Below are positions 31,184 to 42,471 of a DNA stretch of 64,000 nucleotides, piece after piece; positions within the stretch are counted from its first letter, which is position 1; the number at the start of each line of letters is the position of its first letter. Source of the stretch: Anisus vortex (taxonomy: Eukaryota; Mollusca; Gastropoda; Planorbidae); the NCBI GenBank assembly GCA_949126835.1, contig OX421499.1, positions 6,029,026 to 6,093,025 of the forward strand, given 5' to 3'. Below the pieces are notes generated by a model. The model had not been told where the DNA came from. It worked only from the letters and a program-made list of their open reading frames with translations, and ran no database searches. Position numbers and translations under genes: made by a program.

Positions 31184-34180
31184 TATAAGCCACGAAATCA
31201 TCCACACTATCAGCCACACCATCAGCCGCGATATCAGCCATGTTATTAGCCACACCATCAGCCGCGATATCAGCCACGTTATCAGCCACACCATCAGCCG
31301 CGATATCAGCCACGTTATCATCCACAACATCAGCCGCGCCTTCAGCCGCACTATCAGCCACGTTATCAGCCACACCATCAGCCGCGATATCAGCCACGTT
31401 ATCAGCCACACCATCAGCCGCGCTATCAGCCACGTTATCAGCCACACCATCAGCCGCGATATCAGCCACGTTATCAGCCACACCATCAGCCGCGCCTTCA
31501 GCCGCGCTATCAGCCACGTTATCAGCCATACCATCAACCGCGCTATCAGTCACGTTATCAGCCACACCATCAGCCGCGCTATCAGCCACGTTATCAGCCG
31601 CGCCTTCAGCCGCGCTATCAGCCACGTTATCAGCCACACCATCAGCCGCGATATCAGCCACGTTATCAGCCACACCATCAGCCGTGATATCAGCCACGTT
31701 ATCAGCCACACCATCAGCCGCGCCTTCAGCCGCGCTATCAGCCACGTTATCAGCCACACCATCAACCGCGCTATCAGTCACGTTATCAGCCACACCATCA
31801 GCCGCGCTATCAGCCACGTTATCAGCCACACCATCAGCCGCGCTATCAGCCACGTTATCAGCCACACCATCAGCCGCGATATCAGCCACGTTATCAGCCA
31901 CACCATCAGCCGCGCCTTCAGCCGCGCTATCAGCCACGTTATCAGCCCCACCATCAGCCGCGATATCAGCCACGTTATCAGCCACATCATCAGCCGCGCC
32001 TTCAGCCGCGCTATCAGCCACGTTATCAGCCACACCATCAACCGCGCTTTCAGTCACGTTATCAGCCACACCATCAGCCGCGCTATCAGCCACGTTATCA
32101 GCCACACCATCAGCCGCGATATCAGCCACGTTATCAGCCACAACGTCAGCCGCGATATCAGCCACGTTATCAGCCACACCATCAGCCGCGCCTTCAGCCG
32201 CGCTATCAGCCATGTTATCAGCCACACTATCAGCCGCGATATCAGCCACGTTATCAGCCACACCATCAACCGCGCCTTCAGCCGCGCTATCAGCCACGTT
32301 ATCAGCCACACCATCAGCCGCGCTATCAGCCACGTTATCAGCCACACCATCAGCCGCGATATCAGCCACGTTATCAGCCACACCATCAGCCGCGCCTTCA
32401 GCCGCGCTATCAGCCACGTTATCAGCCCCACCATCAGCCGCGATATCAGCCACGTTATCAGCCACACCATCAGCCGCGCCCTCAGCCGCGCTATCAGCCA
32501 CGTTATCAGCCACACCATCAACCGCGCTTTCAGTCACGTTATCAGCCACACCATCAGCCGCGCTATCAGCCACGTTATCAGCCACACCATCAGCCGCGAT
32601 ATCAGCCACGTTATCAGCCACACCGTCAGCCGCGATATCAGCCACGTTATCAGCCACACCATCAGCCGCGCCTTCAGCCGCGCTATCAGCCACGTTATCA
32701 GCCACACTATCAGCCGCGATATCAGCCACGTTATCAGCCACACCATCAGCCGCGCCTTCAGCCGCGCTATCAGCCACGTTATCAGCCACACCATCAGCCG
32801 CGCCTTCAGCCGCGCTATCAGCCACGTTATCAGCCATACCATCAACCGCGCTATCAGTCACGTTATCAGCCACACCATCAGCCGCGCTATCAGCCACGTT
32901 ATCAGCCGCGCCTTCAGCCGCGCTATCAGCCACGTTATCAGCCACACCATCAGCTGCGATATCAGCCACGTTATCAGCCACACCCTCAGCCGTGATATCA
33001 GCCACGTTATCAGCCACACCATCAGCCGCGCCTTCAGCCGCGCTATCAGCCACGTTATCAGCCACACCATCAACCGCGCTATCAGTCACGTTATCAGCCA
33101 CACCATCAGCCGCGCTATCAGCCACGTTATCAGCCACACCATCAGCCGCGCTATCAGCCACGTTATCAGCCACACCATCAGCCGCGATATCAGCCACGTT
33201 ATCAGCCACACCATCAGCCGCGCCTTCAGCCGCGCTATCAGCCACGTTATCAGCCCCACCATCAGCCGCGATATCAGCCACGTTATCAGCCACATCACCA
33301 GCCGCGCCTTCAGCCGCGCTATCAGCCACGTTATCAGCCACACCATCAACCGCGCTTTCAGTCACGTTATCAGCCACACCATCAGCCGCGCTATCAGCCA
33401 CGTTATCAGCCACACCATCAGCCGCGATATCAGCCACGTTATCAGCCACAACGTCAGCCGCGATATCAGCCACGTTATCAGCCACACCATCAGCCGCGCC
33501 TTCAGCCGCGCTATCAGCCATGTTATCAGCCACACTATCAGCCGCGATATCAGCCACGTTATCAGCCACACCATCAGCCGCGTCTTCAGCCGCGCTATCA
33601 GCCACGTTATCAGCCACACCATCAGCCGCGCTATCAGCCACGTTATCAGCCACACCATCAGCCGCGATATCAGCCACGTTATCAGCCACACCATCAGCCG
33701 CGCCTTCAGCCGCGCTATCAGCCACGTTATCAGCCCCACCATCAGCCGCGATATCAGCCACGTTATCAGCCACACCATCAGCCGCGCCCTCAGCCGCGCT
33801 ATCAGCCACGTTATCAGCCACACCATCAACCGCGCTTTCAGTCACGTTATCAGCCACACCATCAGCCGCGCTATCAGCCACGTTATCAGCCACACCATCA
33901 GCCGCGATATCAGCCACGTTATCAGCCACACCGTCAGCCGCGATATCAGTAACGTTATCAGCCACACCATCAGCCGCGCCTTCAGCCGCGCTATCAGCCA
34001 CGTTATCAGCCACACTATCAGCCGCGATATCAGCCACGTTATCAGCCACACCATCAGCCGCGCCTTCAGCCGCGCTATCAGCCACGTTATCAGCCACACC
34101 ATCAGCCGCGATATCAGCCACGTTATCAACCACGTTATCAGCCACATCGTCAGCCGCGCTATCAGCCACGTTATCAGCCA
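31184..34180. repeat. 12-bp satellite with 1308-bp higher-order duplication
   Basis: Roughly 250 units of 12 bases of the form GCC(A/G)C....TCA. The main variants are GCCACACCATCA, GCCGCGATATCA, GCCACGTTATCA, GCCGCGCCTTCA and GCCGCGCTATCA. Register is kept for about 3 kb without any indel that I could see. Marker variants recur exactly 1308 bases (109 units) apart: GCCATACCATCA at 31525 and 32833; GCCCCACCATCA at 31945 and 33253; GCCACAACGTCA at 32137 and 33445. So the interior is a recent tandem duplication from about 31465 to 34104. Because 12 is a multiple of 3 and stops arise in only one frame, five of six frames stay open over long stretches. I read it as satellite DNA, not a gene, though CpG is frequent. 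Confidence 0.93.
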
Positions 34181-34920
34181 CGTGTCTTAACTTGTGGAAA
34201 AAGTAAAACTTTTGCAAGGATCACACTGCCCACACATTCCCCTGCTTTGTTGTGGCAACGGGATTCATTAGGATCAAATTAACAGGCATCTCCATACAAC
34301 GTTGTATATATTTGATGTACTTTTTTTAGTACTGCTGTCAACTGTAATTAACGAAAATTTCAACAGGTTGGTTTAGCGATAACTTTACATAATGTTCAAA
34401 CTAGCTCTATTATATTGGTCGGCTTAAAATGATTTTTAATGATTGCACAGGTCTTTGTGAGCCTTCGGGAAACCACCGATATTTTATTGGTATTCAGCCT
34501 TTTTTTCTTTATTTGCACATAGTTAATATGTCATTGAAGAAAAAACAGATTTAAGGAACTTTTCATAAGCCTGTGATAAATATCAACATAGTCTAGATTC
34601 TAGATCTAGGCCTTGTTACGTCTACCTGTCTAGGGTGGGCAGTTTATCTCAATGATTTTTCGGTACCCTTGAAAAATCCTTAACTCTCGTCCAAACTTTT
34701 ATCCAAGCAATTTAGAAACGACGTCACCAGGAATAATTAACATAACTTTTAATTCAACATAATATAAGTCAATAAAAACAGGATTTCAGAAAAAAAAACA
34801 ACACAAGAAGCAGCCTAACAGTCTCTCACTACTACACTGAGTACACTCTACTCTCTAAAACTACAAACCACACGGTCCGAAAACTACCCCCTACATAATT
34901 ACCATGAGTTTGTTTATGTA
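34181..34920. other. No feature recognised
   Basis: AT-rich flank of the satellite with no frame or repeat I can name. Confidence 0.4.
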
Positions 34921-34928
34921 TAATAACA

Positions 34929-34930
<2 letters not shown>

Positions 34931-34990
<60 letters not shown>

Positions 34991-34994
34991 ATAT
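34931..34994. repeat. (TA)n microsatellite
   Basis: A TA dinucleotide run with one interruption near 34979. Confidence 0.9.
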
Positions 34995-35109
34995 CTATTT
35001 CTTTATATAAAAAGACAAAAAACTAATACATAAATTGGAAACGTCTTCCTAGAGTAAATATTATTATCATTCACGCTGCTGAATTAGTTGTTGTTTTTTT
35101 AAATATAAA

Positions 35110-35205
35110 TAATGATGATGATGATGATTTGTATAGCGCGCCTATCCATGCTATGTTAGCATGCTCAGTGCGCTCTGGTTCCACGTTTCAGTTGTGAATG
35201 TGCTA
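35110..35205 (+). repeat. Short dispersed repeat with TTTGTATAGCGC core
   Basis: A GAT trinucleotide run is followed by TTTGTATAGCGCGCCTATCC and GTGCGCTCTGG. A second instance, TTTGTATAGCGCATATCCC after an AAT run, lies at about 35816-35852. Both have the layout of a 3' or 5' end of a dispersed repeat next to a microsatellite. Confidence 0.5.
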
Positions 35206-35509
35206 TAAATAAAATATTACTTATTATGTTAAGGCTATAAACTGTAGTGTCATTTAGAGTATATTCAGAGTAAAGTGCCTTTAAAACTGCATTCATATTA
35301 TGTGCAGATTTGGACCGGGTTTTCCCGCGCTGCTAAATATTCTATTCTTTTTATTGTTTGTTGGTCTGTTGTTGTTTTAATATTTTGAATGTTTTAATTT
35401 ATTTTTTTCTCTATTCTATGAGCATATTTATTATTTACAGCATATTACTGATAGATGAGCTGCAATAAAAGAAAAAGTTAAAGTAAGGATACAGTGGCGT
35501 GGTCAGGTT

Positions 35510-35526
35510 GGGGGGGGGGGGGGGGG
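35510..35526. repeat. Poly-G tract
   Basis: A run of 17 G. Confidence 0.9.
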
Positions 35527-35550
35527 TGAGCAGGGGTAGATAAAACACGA

Positions 35551-35640
35551 ATCAAAATGCAAAACTAGACTCAGAACATGGATGAGCGTGAGACCCGAAA
35601 ATCTTCTTTATAGAAGGAGCATCTCTAACATATAAAATAC
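35551..35640 (+). mobile_element. LINE 3'-tail copy
   Basis: Matches the tail family at 20940-21128 (AAACTAGACTCAGAACATGG, TCTTCTTTATAGAAGGAGCA). Confidence 0.6.
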
Positions 35641-35747
35641 GGGGAGACTGAGGCGGGGTGTGGGGAGGGATAATATGTTATTTAATGTTAATTTGCATCG
35701 TTAAATGTTTTAAGGGACCGCGAGCCATTAAAAGAATGTCTTTGAGG

Positions 35748-36400
35748 CAGGGGTCGGCAACACTAAGGGACGCATGCCAGACCTCACAGAAAGTGATTTT
35801 CAATGCAAAATATAATAATAATAATAATGGTGTTTGTATAGCGCATATCCCGTTGATGACTGTTCTATGCTCTGATGACAGTTAGAGAATACAGACAACG
35901 AACAACAGACGAAAATGTAAATATGTATACGCAAATAATTAAAATAAATACCATAATGCTAGATTTATATAAAGAAATAATAATTAATAATATTAGTCAT
36001 TTACAAAACATAACTTGTTTATTATAGAATAAAATTTAAATATGTAAGCTTTAATTAAAGGGAGATAATTAACCCATATTTATTGGCATTAATATTTCTT
36101 AATATTTATTTATTTTTTTCTGTAATAAAAAAATAGGTGGCGGCTTACAATTACAGTTTTAAAATGAAAAAAACTATAAAAAAAAAAATGTTTGAAAATT
36201 ATATAAATATAATATGTGTGAAGAAATTATATGTACATTTTAAAAAATTGAACAGTACATTAACTACCCATGTTGTATGATTACAATGTATCTATTCCGT
36301 TGAAGCGCAATTTTCTAATGTTGCTCAAAATGTAGGCCTATTAATATTATTAGAATATTTAAAAATTTTAGGATGAGATCTAAATAAATATAAAGACTCT
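35748..36400. mobile_element. hAT-A family fragment
   Basis: It starts CAGGGGTCGGCAACACTAAG like a hAT-A terminus. The AT-rich text at 35930-36110 (for example TTTAATTAAAGGGAGATAAT on the plus strand) is the reverse complement of hAT-A internal sequence found near 17435, 43120 and 53740. No right end or TSD was found. Confidence 0.55.
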
Positions 36401-36608
36401 TTCTCCTCTACCGAAAATGTGGGAAGTCTAGTCACTGCCATCGCATCTCGGCTTCTTAGATCAGATCAGAGTGTTGTACATTCTGATCTCAGAAGGCGGT
36501 CAAGTTAGCACCTCTTGGAGCGGTTTGGACAATACTGTACAATACACCCGGTAGCAGTATGTTGTCCGAGCCTTGCGAGACTAGCAGCTTGCTGTTTTCT
36601 CGCATTGG

Positions 36609-36840
36609 CTCTCATTCATGGTCGGCCTGGACTACAGCTGCTCTGCACTCGGCTCTCATTCATGGTCGGCCTGGACTACAGCTGCTCTGCTCTCGGCTCT
36701 CATTCATGGTCGGCCTGGACTACAGCTGCTCTGCACTCGGCTCTCATTCATGGTCGGCCTGGACTACAGCTGCTCTGCACTCAGCTCTCATTCATGGTCG
36801 GCCTGGACTACAGCTGCTCTGCACTCGGCTCTCATGCTTG
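36609..36840. repeat. 44-bp minisatellite, five copies
   Basis: Units start at 36609, 36653, 36697, 36741 and 36785, with a partial sixth at 36829. Each holds CTCTCATTCATGGTCGGCCT and GGACTACAGCTGCTCTGC. The unit length is not a multiple of 3, so the three plus frames rotate through the same peptides. That speaks against a coding role. Confidence 0.92.
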
Positions 36841-37143
36841 ACGTAAGAGTGATTGTGCTGAACTAGCTGATCCACGACTGATGACCCGCCTTTCGAGCGG
36901 GAAGTCAGTACGGGTATTAGTGTAGTTGCCGATACCATGCGACACATAAACGCCGAAACAGGATGGGATGGGCAAGGAGTTCGAAAGTGCTCCAAGCGCT
37001 TATTACGGAAAAGAAATTAATTTGAGCATGTGCTAGAATTAAACCTGACATCTAAATTAATGTTTTAGACATTAACCATTATTGTTACAGACAGTTCAGT
37101 CATAAAATAATGCATGTGCTATAACTGCAAAAGTAAAAAAAAA
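36841..37143. other. No feature recognised
   Basis: Unique-looking sequence between the minisatellite and a SINE. Confidence 0.4.
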
Positions 37144-37402
37144 AAGTAAAGAATCCCGACGGACCGAATTGACCCTTTGGGCCGGTGAAGCCGAATTCAC
37201 CAGTTTCCGTGGCCACGGCATACTAGGTGATTGTGTGGCCAGCACTATGCACAGCCGCCTTTACTTTACCCCAACTAAGGTCAGAGCTGGGTAGGCTCAG
37301 GTGCAGCTTCCAGACCCGGGAAATAATCCTAGCCTGCACCAGGATTCGAACCCAGGACCTTCGGTACGCCAGCTGAACGCGCTGCTGCTAGACCACCGTG
37401 CG
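37144..37402 (-). mobile_element. Full-length SINE, minus strand
   Basis: A complete family copy. The tail-side text is GGACCGAATTGACCCTTTGG and the tRNA-like head has B box GGGTTCGAATCC on the minus strand. The A-box region is slightly altered (CTAGACCACCG on the plus strand). Confidence 0.85.
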
Positions 37403-37960
37403 CCTATTTCAAAAGGTATGGTCGATATTAAAAGCATAATCAAGAGCCCAATGCGTGTTTTGCAGATTTGAAGATGACTAGTGTGTATGTGTGTGTGTTG
37501 TATTTGTTCTGGTTGTTGTGCTTGTGTTCTTGTAATACTGCAATGTAATCAAAACACATTTCCTTTTTGGATCAATAAAGAAATCTATTCTTAAAATAGC
37601 CACCACATGCAATGTCAAATTGACGTTAAATTCATCTATTGCATAATTCGGTTTAAAACTGAGTAAGTATGTAGTGATGGTGGGGGGTAGGAAGTGGTAG
37701 GGGGGGAGGGGTCATGATATACGGTCGGCAATACGTGGCAGACCTAACATAAGGGCCTTTACCAGGTGTTAGTAACTTTTATTGTGGCGAAAGATGGCTA
37801 AACCACTTGACACACATTTTCTTTCTTGCCAATGAAACATGGTGAGGACATTTTCTAAACAAACACTTTATAATATGTTGACGAACAATCCATGTAATCA
37901 CCTTGAAACTACATCAACAGAGCCTCAAATCTTTCCACTTTCAAAAGTAGACGTCAGATC
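37403..37960. other. No gene recognised
   Basis: Contains a short GT-rich run near 37480 and a G-rich stretch near 37680. Nothing gene-like. Confidence 0.4.
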
Positions 37961-38654
37961 TAGAGACCGACCGAACTTCGATTTCGACTTCGGTTTCGGC
38001 GCCGAAAATAGGCAAAAACCCTTTTTCGGTGTGGTTTCGGTTTCGGCCGGAGTCAAAAGGTTAGTTTTCGGTTTTGTTACGGATTCGGCCGAAACTGATA
38101 TTTACTTTCGGTCGTCAGCCGATTATCTATTTCAACTTTCAAAATTCTATTAATTGTGCTCCTTGTTTTCATAATAAAACCTTCAGATCATGTATTTTCA
38201 TTCTTTTGTCACCAATAATTGTTTTAACGTAAAAATAAACCTTCTTCTACTGTTAGTTTTATTATTGTTTTTTTCCCTTAGGGGGTACGAATTACCCACC
38301 TCTCCCCTATTCATTTAAAGTCGAAAAAATGCGATTTAATAAAACGGAACTTGTATCGCAACTACTTTATTTAGAATCGGGAATTACAAAACCAGAAGAT
38401 AATAGCAGAAAAAACTAAAGCAAGCGGTCCATGTATATTATAGTCAATGATATTACTGTTACACAAAAAATTTGCAGTCTTTTGAAATATTTTGTATGAT
38501 ATTTTCTATTTACTTATTTTTCGGTTACGGTTTCGGCCAAATGTGGAGTGAAATTTTAATTATCGACTTCGGTTTCGGCCGAAAGTCAATTTATTACATT
38601 CGGTATGGTTTCGATTTCGGCCGAAACCAAAAATTTGGTTTCGGTCGGACTCTA
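37961..38654. mobile_element. hAT-type MITE rich in TTTCGGCCGAAA, copy 1
   Basis: The ends TAGAGACCGACCGAA and TTTCGGTCGGACTCTA are inverted repeats. The 8-bp duplication GTCAGATC/GTCAGATA is at 37953-37960 and 38655-38662 (7 of 8). Many CGGTTTCGGCCGAAA-type palindromes cluster near both ends, as expected for transposase-binding sites. Bases 38400-38460 contain a MITE-C-like scrap (CAAGCGGTCCATG). There is no coding capacity. Confidence 0.8.
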
Positions 38655-38770
38655 GTCAGATATAATACATTTAGTCCGACCGAAAGCTTTCCCAATTTTA
38701 TTTCATAATTATAGTGTTTTATAACGTAACACTATCATTATGTAATGTATTCTTTTAATTGCCATCAAGC

Positions 38771-39256
38771 TAGAGGCCGACAGTAACTCGGCTTCGGTAT
38801 CGGTTTCGGCGCTGAAAGTAGGCACATAACCTCTTTCGGTAAAGTTTCGTTTTCAGCCGAAGCCAAAAAGTTAGCTTTCGGTTTGCTTTCGGTTTTACTT
38901 GAAACTGATATTGACACTTTCAAATTTCAGACTGCCACGTTAGTGCTGCATCTATTATTACTCTGCTTATTGATAATTTCATTTAGTTAAAATGTTACGA
39001 ATTAATCTGTTTGAAGTAGAAAATTGAAGTTGATAATAATCACCATAAAGAATGTCGAAAAATGGAGTGTGGTATTACTGTGCAGTCTCTTTTTAAATCT
39101 TTTGTTTGGCAATTACGGCTTATCTTTCGGTTTCGGCCGAAAGTGTAGTTAAATTTTTAGTTTCGGCTTTGGTTTCGGTCTAAAGCCAATTTATAACTTT
39201 CGGTATGGTTTACGTTCTCGGCCGAAGACAAAAAAATAGCTTTCGGTCGCCCTCTA
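38771..39256. mobile_element. TTTCGGCCGAAA MITE, copy 2
   Basis: The ends are TAGAGGCCGACAG and TTTCGGTCGCCCTCTA, flanked by CATCAAGC/CATAAATC (6 of 8). The same palindromic motif is repeated in the subterminal regions. It is diverged from copy 1 and lies 116 bases from it. Confidence 0.75.
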
Positions 39257-39348
39257 CATAAATCATAACCATTAGGTAATGAGATATATTCTTTTCATTT
39301 TCTTAAAGCACTACAATTACAAGATGTACAACTCGACGCACTTCCCAG

Positions 39349-39456
39349 ATCAAACTCCTTTGTGCTTTGCTATTTTTGGTGGCAGTAATAATGTTGGTCG
39401 AAATGAGAATGTGTTCCTGGTTGCACCTCAGCATAGAGGCTGGTAGAATTCATACT
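39349..39456 (+). pseudogene. FkbM copy 2, exon 1 without start codon
   Basis: 36 codons beginning ATC AAA CTC, aligned with ATG AAA CTG of copy 1, and ending at the donor GTAGGT. The hydrophobic run LLCALLFLVAVIM is kept. The next in-frame ATG is codon 15, inside the hydrophobic segment. Confidence 0.72.
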
Positions 39457-39730
39457 GTAGGTAATCTATATTCTTTAAAAAAAAAAATTATTGTTTTATG
39501 TTGTAGGTAAATTATACCTTTTCAAAATTAGTTAATGTAAGTCTTATACCATGTCTTAATTAATTATCATAATTTTATCTTGTAGGTATATCTATACCAT
39601 TTCTATATTTTAATTGCTATGGTTTTATACTTTAGTTAATCTATACCTTTTCTTAATGTCCATAATTTTATACTGTATATGATATATACCATTTGCTAAT
39701 GATAAAGTGTAATAATGAAGGTAATTTATG
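39457..39730 (+). repeat. Donor-like degenerate tandem repeat in copy 2 intron 1
   Basis: It starts at the exon 1 donor. Units contain GTAGGTAATCTATA, GTAGGTAAATTATACC, GTAGGTATATCTATACC and decayed forms. It parallels the array at 24218-24575. Confidence 0.68.
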
Positions 39731-39899
39731 CCCACTCTACTCTACTATGTGATACCCTAATAGGCCCTGAATCTAATATTTGTCAAGGAAACTTACCCTT
39801 TAAAATGATCTATTTTTATTGCCAGCATAGTTTGAAACACTTTTCAGAAGTAATTGAATGGAATATTCAAACGTAGTTTAATACAAGAGTCTTCTCTAT

Positions 39900-40125
39900 C
39901 TTGATTCTAATCCTGGTGCAGACTAGAATTTTTTTCCCGCGGGACTTGAGGATGTCCCTGAGTCTACCCAGCTCTGATGGGTATCTGCCATTAGTTGGGA
40001 TAAAGTAAAGGTGGCTGTGCACTGTGCTGGCCACACATCCCCTAGTACGCCGTGGCCACATAAACTGGTGAACACTGCTTCACCGGCCCTCTGATTAGTT
40101 TGGTCCGAAGGGTACTTTACTTACT
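39900..40125 (+). mobile_element. SINE, plus strand, lacking the A-box end
   Basis: It begins at a decayed B box (GATTCTAATCC) and runs to GGTCCGAAGGGTACTTTACTTACTT. It is in intron 1 of copy 2 and independent of the copy 1 intron SINE, which lies in the other orientation. Confidence 0.82.
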
Positions 40126-40204
40126 TGCTTCTCTATCTTGTGTCAACTGTTAAGAGTATCCGAATAAGAAAAAGAATCAACTAATTACAAACTACTTCCT
40201 TCAT

Positions 40205-40460
40205 AGTAAAGACCTACCCCAAACTAAAAATCCAAAGTACTTAGTAGTAATAATAAATGATAAATTTATCCTAGAATACACATATTGATGAAGTAATTAA
40301 AAAATCAAATGAAACATTAGGCTTCATAAAAAAATTTTTACAAATGTAATACGAATATAAAATTCACATCAGTTAGACCAATACTAGAATATTCAGAATC
40401 TGTATGGGACCCATCAATTAAAGAAAACATTACAAAAATTGTAAGAAAAAAAATAAAAAT
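40205..40460 (+). mobile_element. Jockey/CR1-like LINE remnant
   Basis: The broken frames resemble YLVVIINDKFI...YTY, then a KSNETLGFIKK-like stretch and PILEYSESVWDPSIKENITK. This is the region after the RT core in this LINE class. It is heavily decayed. Confidence 0.6.
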
Positions 40461-40489
40461 CCAGTAAAAATCCTATTCATAGGTCTAAA

Positions 40490-40765
40490 ACGTGATGTGA
40501 TGGAGATGGATAGGCCACACATTGAAAAAAAAACAACAACAAACTACAAATTTGACTAGAGAAGCTCTTGCATGGAATCCACAAGGGTGCAAGACGACGC
40601 GGTAGACCCAAGAACACCTGGGGCGGGGGGAGGTAGTAAAGGTTGTGAAAAGCTGATCGGGAAAAGCTGGAAAGAGTTAGAAAAGATAGCCAGAGACAGG
40701 ATGACATGGAAAGAAATGGTTAATGGCCTATGCTCCACTAGGAGTTGGCAATGGCGAAGAAGAAG
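40490..40765 (+). mobile_element. LINE 3' end
   Basis: It encodes REALAWNPQG-like text, then, past a G-rich break, ELEKIARDRMTWKEMVNGLC and STRSWQWRRRR. It is a second LINE type and decayed. Confidence 0.7.
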
Positions 40766-40861
40766 AATGTGCTTACATTATATTTTTAAAAATCGATTAC
40801 ACATTCAAAGCTGAATGAATTTTCAAATTTTCTTTTGCTTTTTATTACACCACCTTTTAAG

Positions 40862-41125
40862 TCATTGAGAGGAAAAACACCCTCATTGTACAGACCACAC
40901 AATCATTTATCACAGGAACCACCGAGGCTGTCGTCGAGTCTCAACATCTGGAAAAACAAGACCGCGTACCTTCATCCTGACGTCAACATAGTTCCCTCAA
41001 CTCTGCCCGACTATTTCGTTTTGCCCAACCAGGATTGCGTCCCTTTGCCCAAGTCTCCCAAGGCGGGAGTCGTTGTCTGCGTGTACCCTGAGGAAGAAGA
41101 CAGATGGATTTCTGGTGCACTCAAA
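40862..41125 (+). pseudogene. FkbM copy 2, exon 2
   Basis: 88 codons between CACCTTTTAAG and GTAAGA, encoding [20 protein letters not shown]. The reading frame is open throughout and the NKT sequon is conserved. Confidence 0.85.
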
Positions 41126-41410
41126 GTAAGACTTCTTAACTCTTTACTTTTGGACAATTGCGATGAAAGTGGTAGGCGCCCCCCCCCCTGCCTAAACGTC
41201 ACCTTTCCCCACCCCAGATCGTAATACCCCACCCCCTACCCCGAATTTTTCTTCCAAATCGAGGATATTAAAATATGTTATTTATAGATTTTATTATGGT
41301 TATTCAAATAAATATTTGATTAATCTAATTTTTACATTTCGCTATTTGAATATTTGAATCTTCCACCAGCCTTCAAGTTCTATACAAGTTGTCGTTCTTG
41401 CTCTCCCTTC

Positions 41411-42201
41411 TAAGTAGTAGTAAAGTATCCCGTCGGACCAAATTTATCCATAGGGCCTGTGAAGCAGCTGCTAATGGTATCTTTGTTATTAACCATTAAA
41501 CAATATAATAAATTGTCTCTCACCAGTCTCTTCATTTGCTAGTTAAGAGTGTAACTAATTTCTTTCAGTCCAATTAAAACAGACTGTATGTATGCATTAT
41601 AAAATTTATTGCATAGAAATACATAGTTCCTTATTTGAGAAAACATCTTCATAACGTCCAAACACTCTAAGTCCATTTTATATCCAGTTACACTTATTTT
41701 CATACATTTCTTGCTCAGACAAGATCTAGCAGTTAACTAACTTAAATCATCCTTTCTCACGTGGTCTCGCTCCCAGTCTTAACACATGAATCTCGTGAAA
41801 AGCAAGTTTAAACATAAGATCGCAATTTCCCCAGAACTAACTACGACTTAGAAATATAGGATTGTTTCAAGGACATGAATGAACATTTGCCTTTTTAACT
41901 CTATTCAATCAGCGGCAATAACTCGTGATTCTTAATATTAATTTTGATTACATGAGTCATTTCTCCTAGACCAGACTATAGTAATCTTAATCTACAACAG
42001 CAGCGTTAACCAGTTTGGCATAGTAGGTGATTGTGTGGCCAGCACTATGCACAGCCTCCTTTACTTTACCCCAACTAATGTCAGGCACCCATCAGTGCTG
42101 GATAGACTCAGGGAAAAAAAATCCTAGCCTGCACCAGGATTCGAACCTAGGACTCTCGGATCTCCAGTCAAACGCGCTGCCGCTTGGCTACCGTGCCCCA
42201 T
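41411..42201 (-). mobile_element. SINE split by a solo LTR
   Basis: SINE parts lie at 41411-41468 and 42000-42201 on the minus strand. They join within the family text GAAGCAGCGTT. The inserted segment has its own entry. Confidence 0.82.
41469..41999. mobile_element. Solo LTR, 531 bp
   Basis: The segment starts TGCTAATGG, ends CTACAACA, and is flanked by GCAGC at 41464-41468 and 42000-42004. TG...CA ends with a 5-bp duplication are what recombination between two LTRs leaves behind. The SINE around it gives exact boundaries. The parent family is not otherwise in the window. Confidence 0.72.
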
Positions 42202-42471
42202 GCTCTCCCTTCTATCTTGCCAATATTAACCTCACCCGCCCACCCACCCTATTAGTTTTACTGTGGCGAGTAATAATCAATAATAAAAAAAATCGTAAGT
42301 TTATTTGTTACGGGGGCCTTGGCGCGATGCAGGGTGATAGCGCGTTAAATTGTTAAATTCTGCACTTCCATGGTAGAATAACTCTCATGCTTGAATGAGC
42401 ATTTGTTATTACGTCCTTACATATAGATTACGTATTTCTGAGCTCATTCAATGCTATAGAGTAGTATAGAG

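Noticed and set aside
30759..34217. Reading frames of 1143, 988 and 1027 residues over the 12-bp satellite
   Set aside because: They exist because the repeat unit is a multiple of three with stops in only one frame. They overlap on both strands and lack a convincing unique domain or gene context. I kept the coding possibility only as a testable idea in the findings.
36440..36505. Possible U2 snRNA-like text (ATCGCATCTCGGCTTCTTAG) with a hairpin
   Set aside because: Only the first 20 or so bases loosely resemble U2. The branch-recognition and Sm-site regions are absent, and the hairpin AGATCAGA/TCTGATCT is too short to support an RNA gene.
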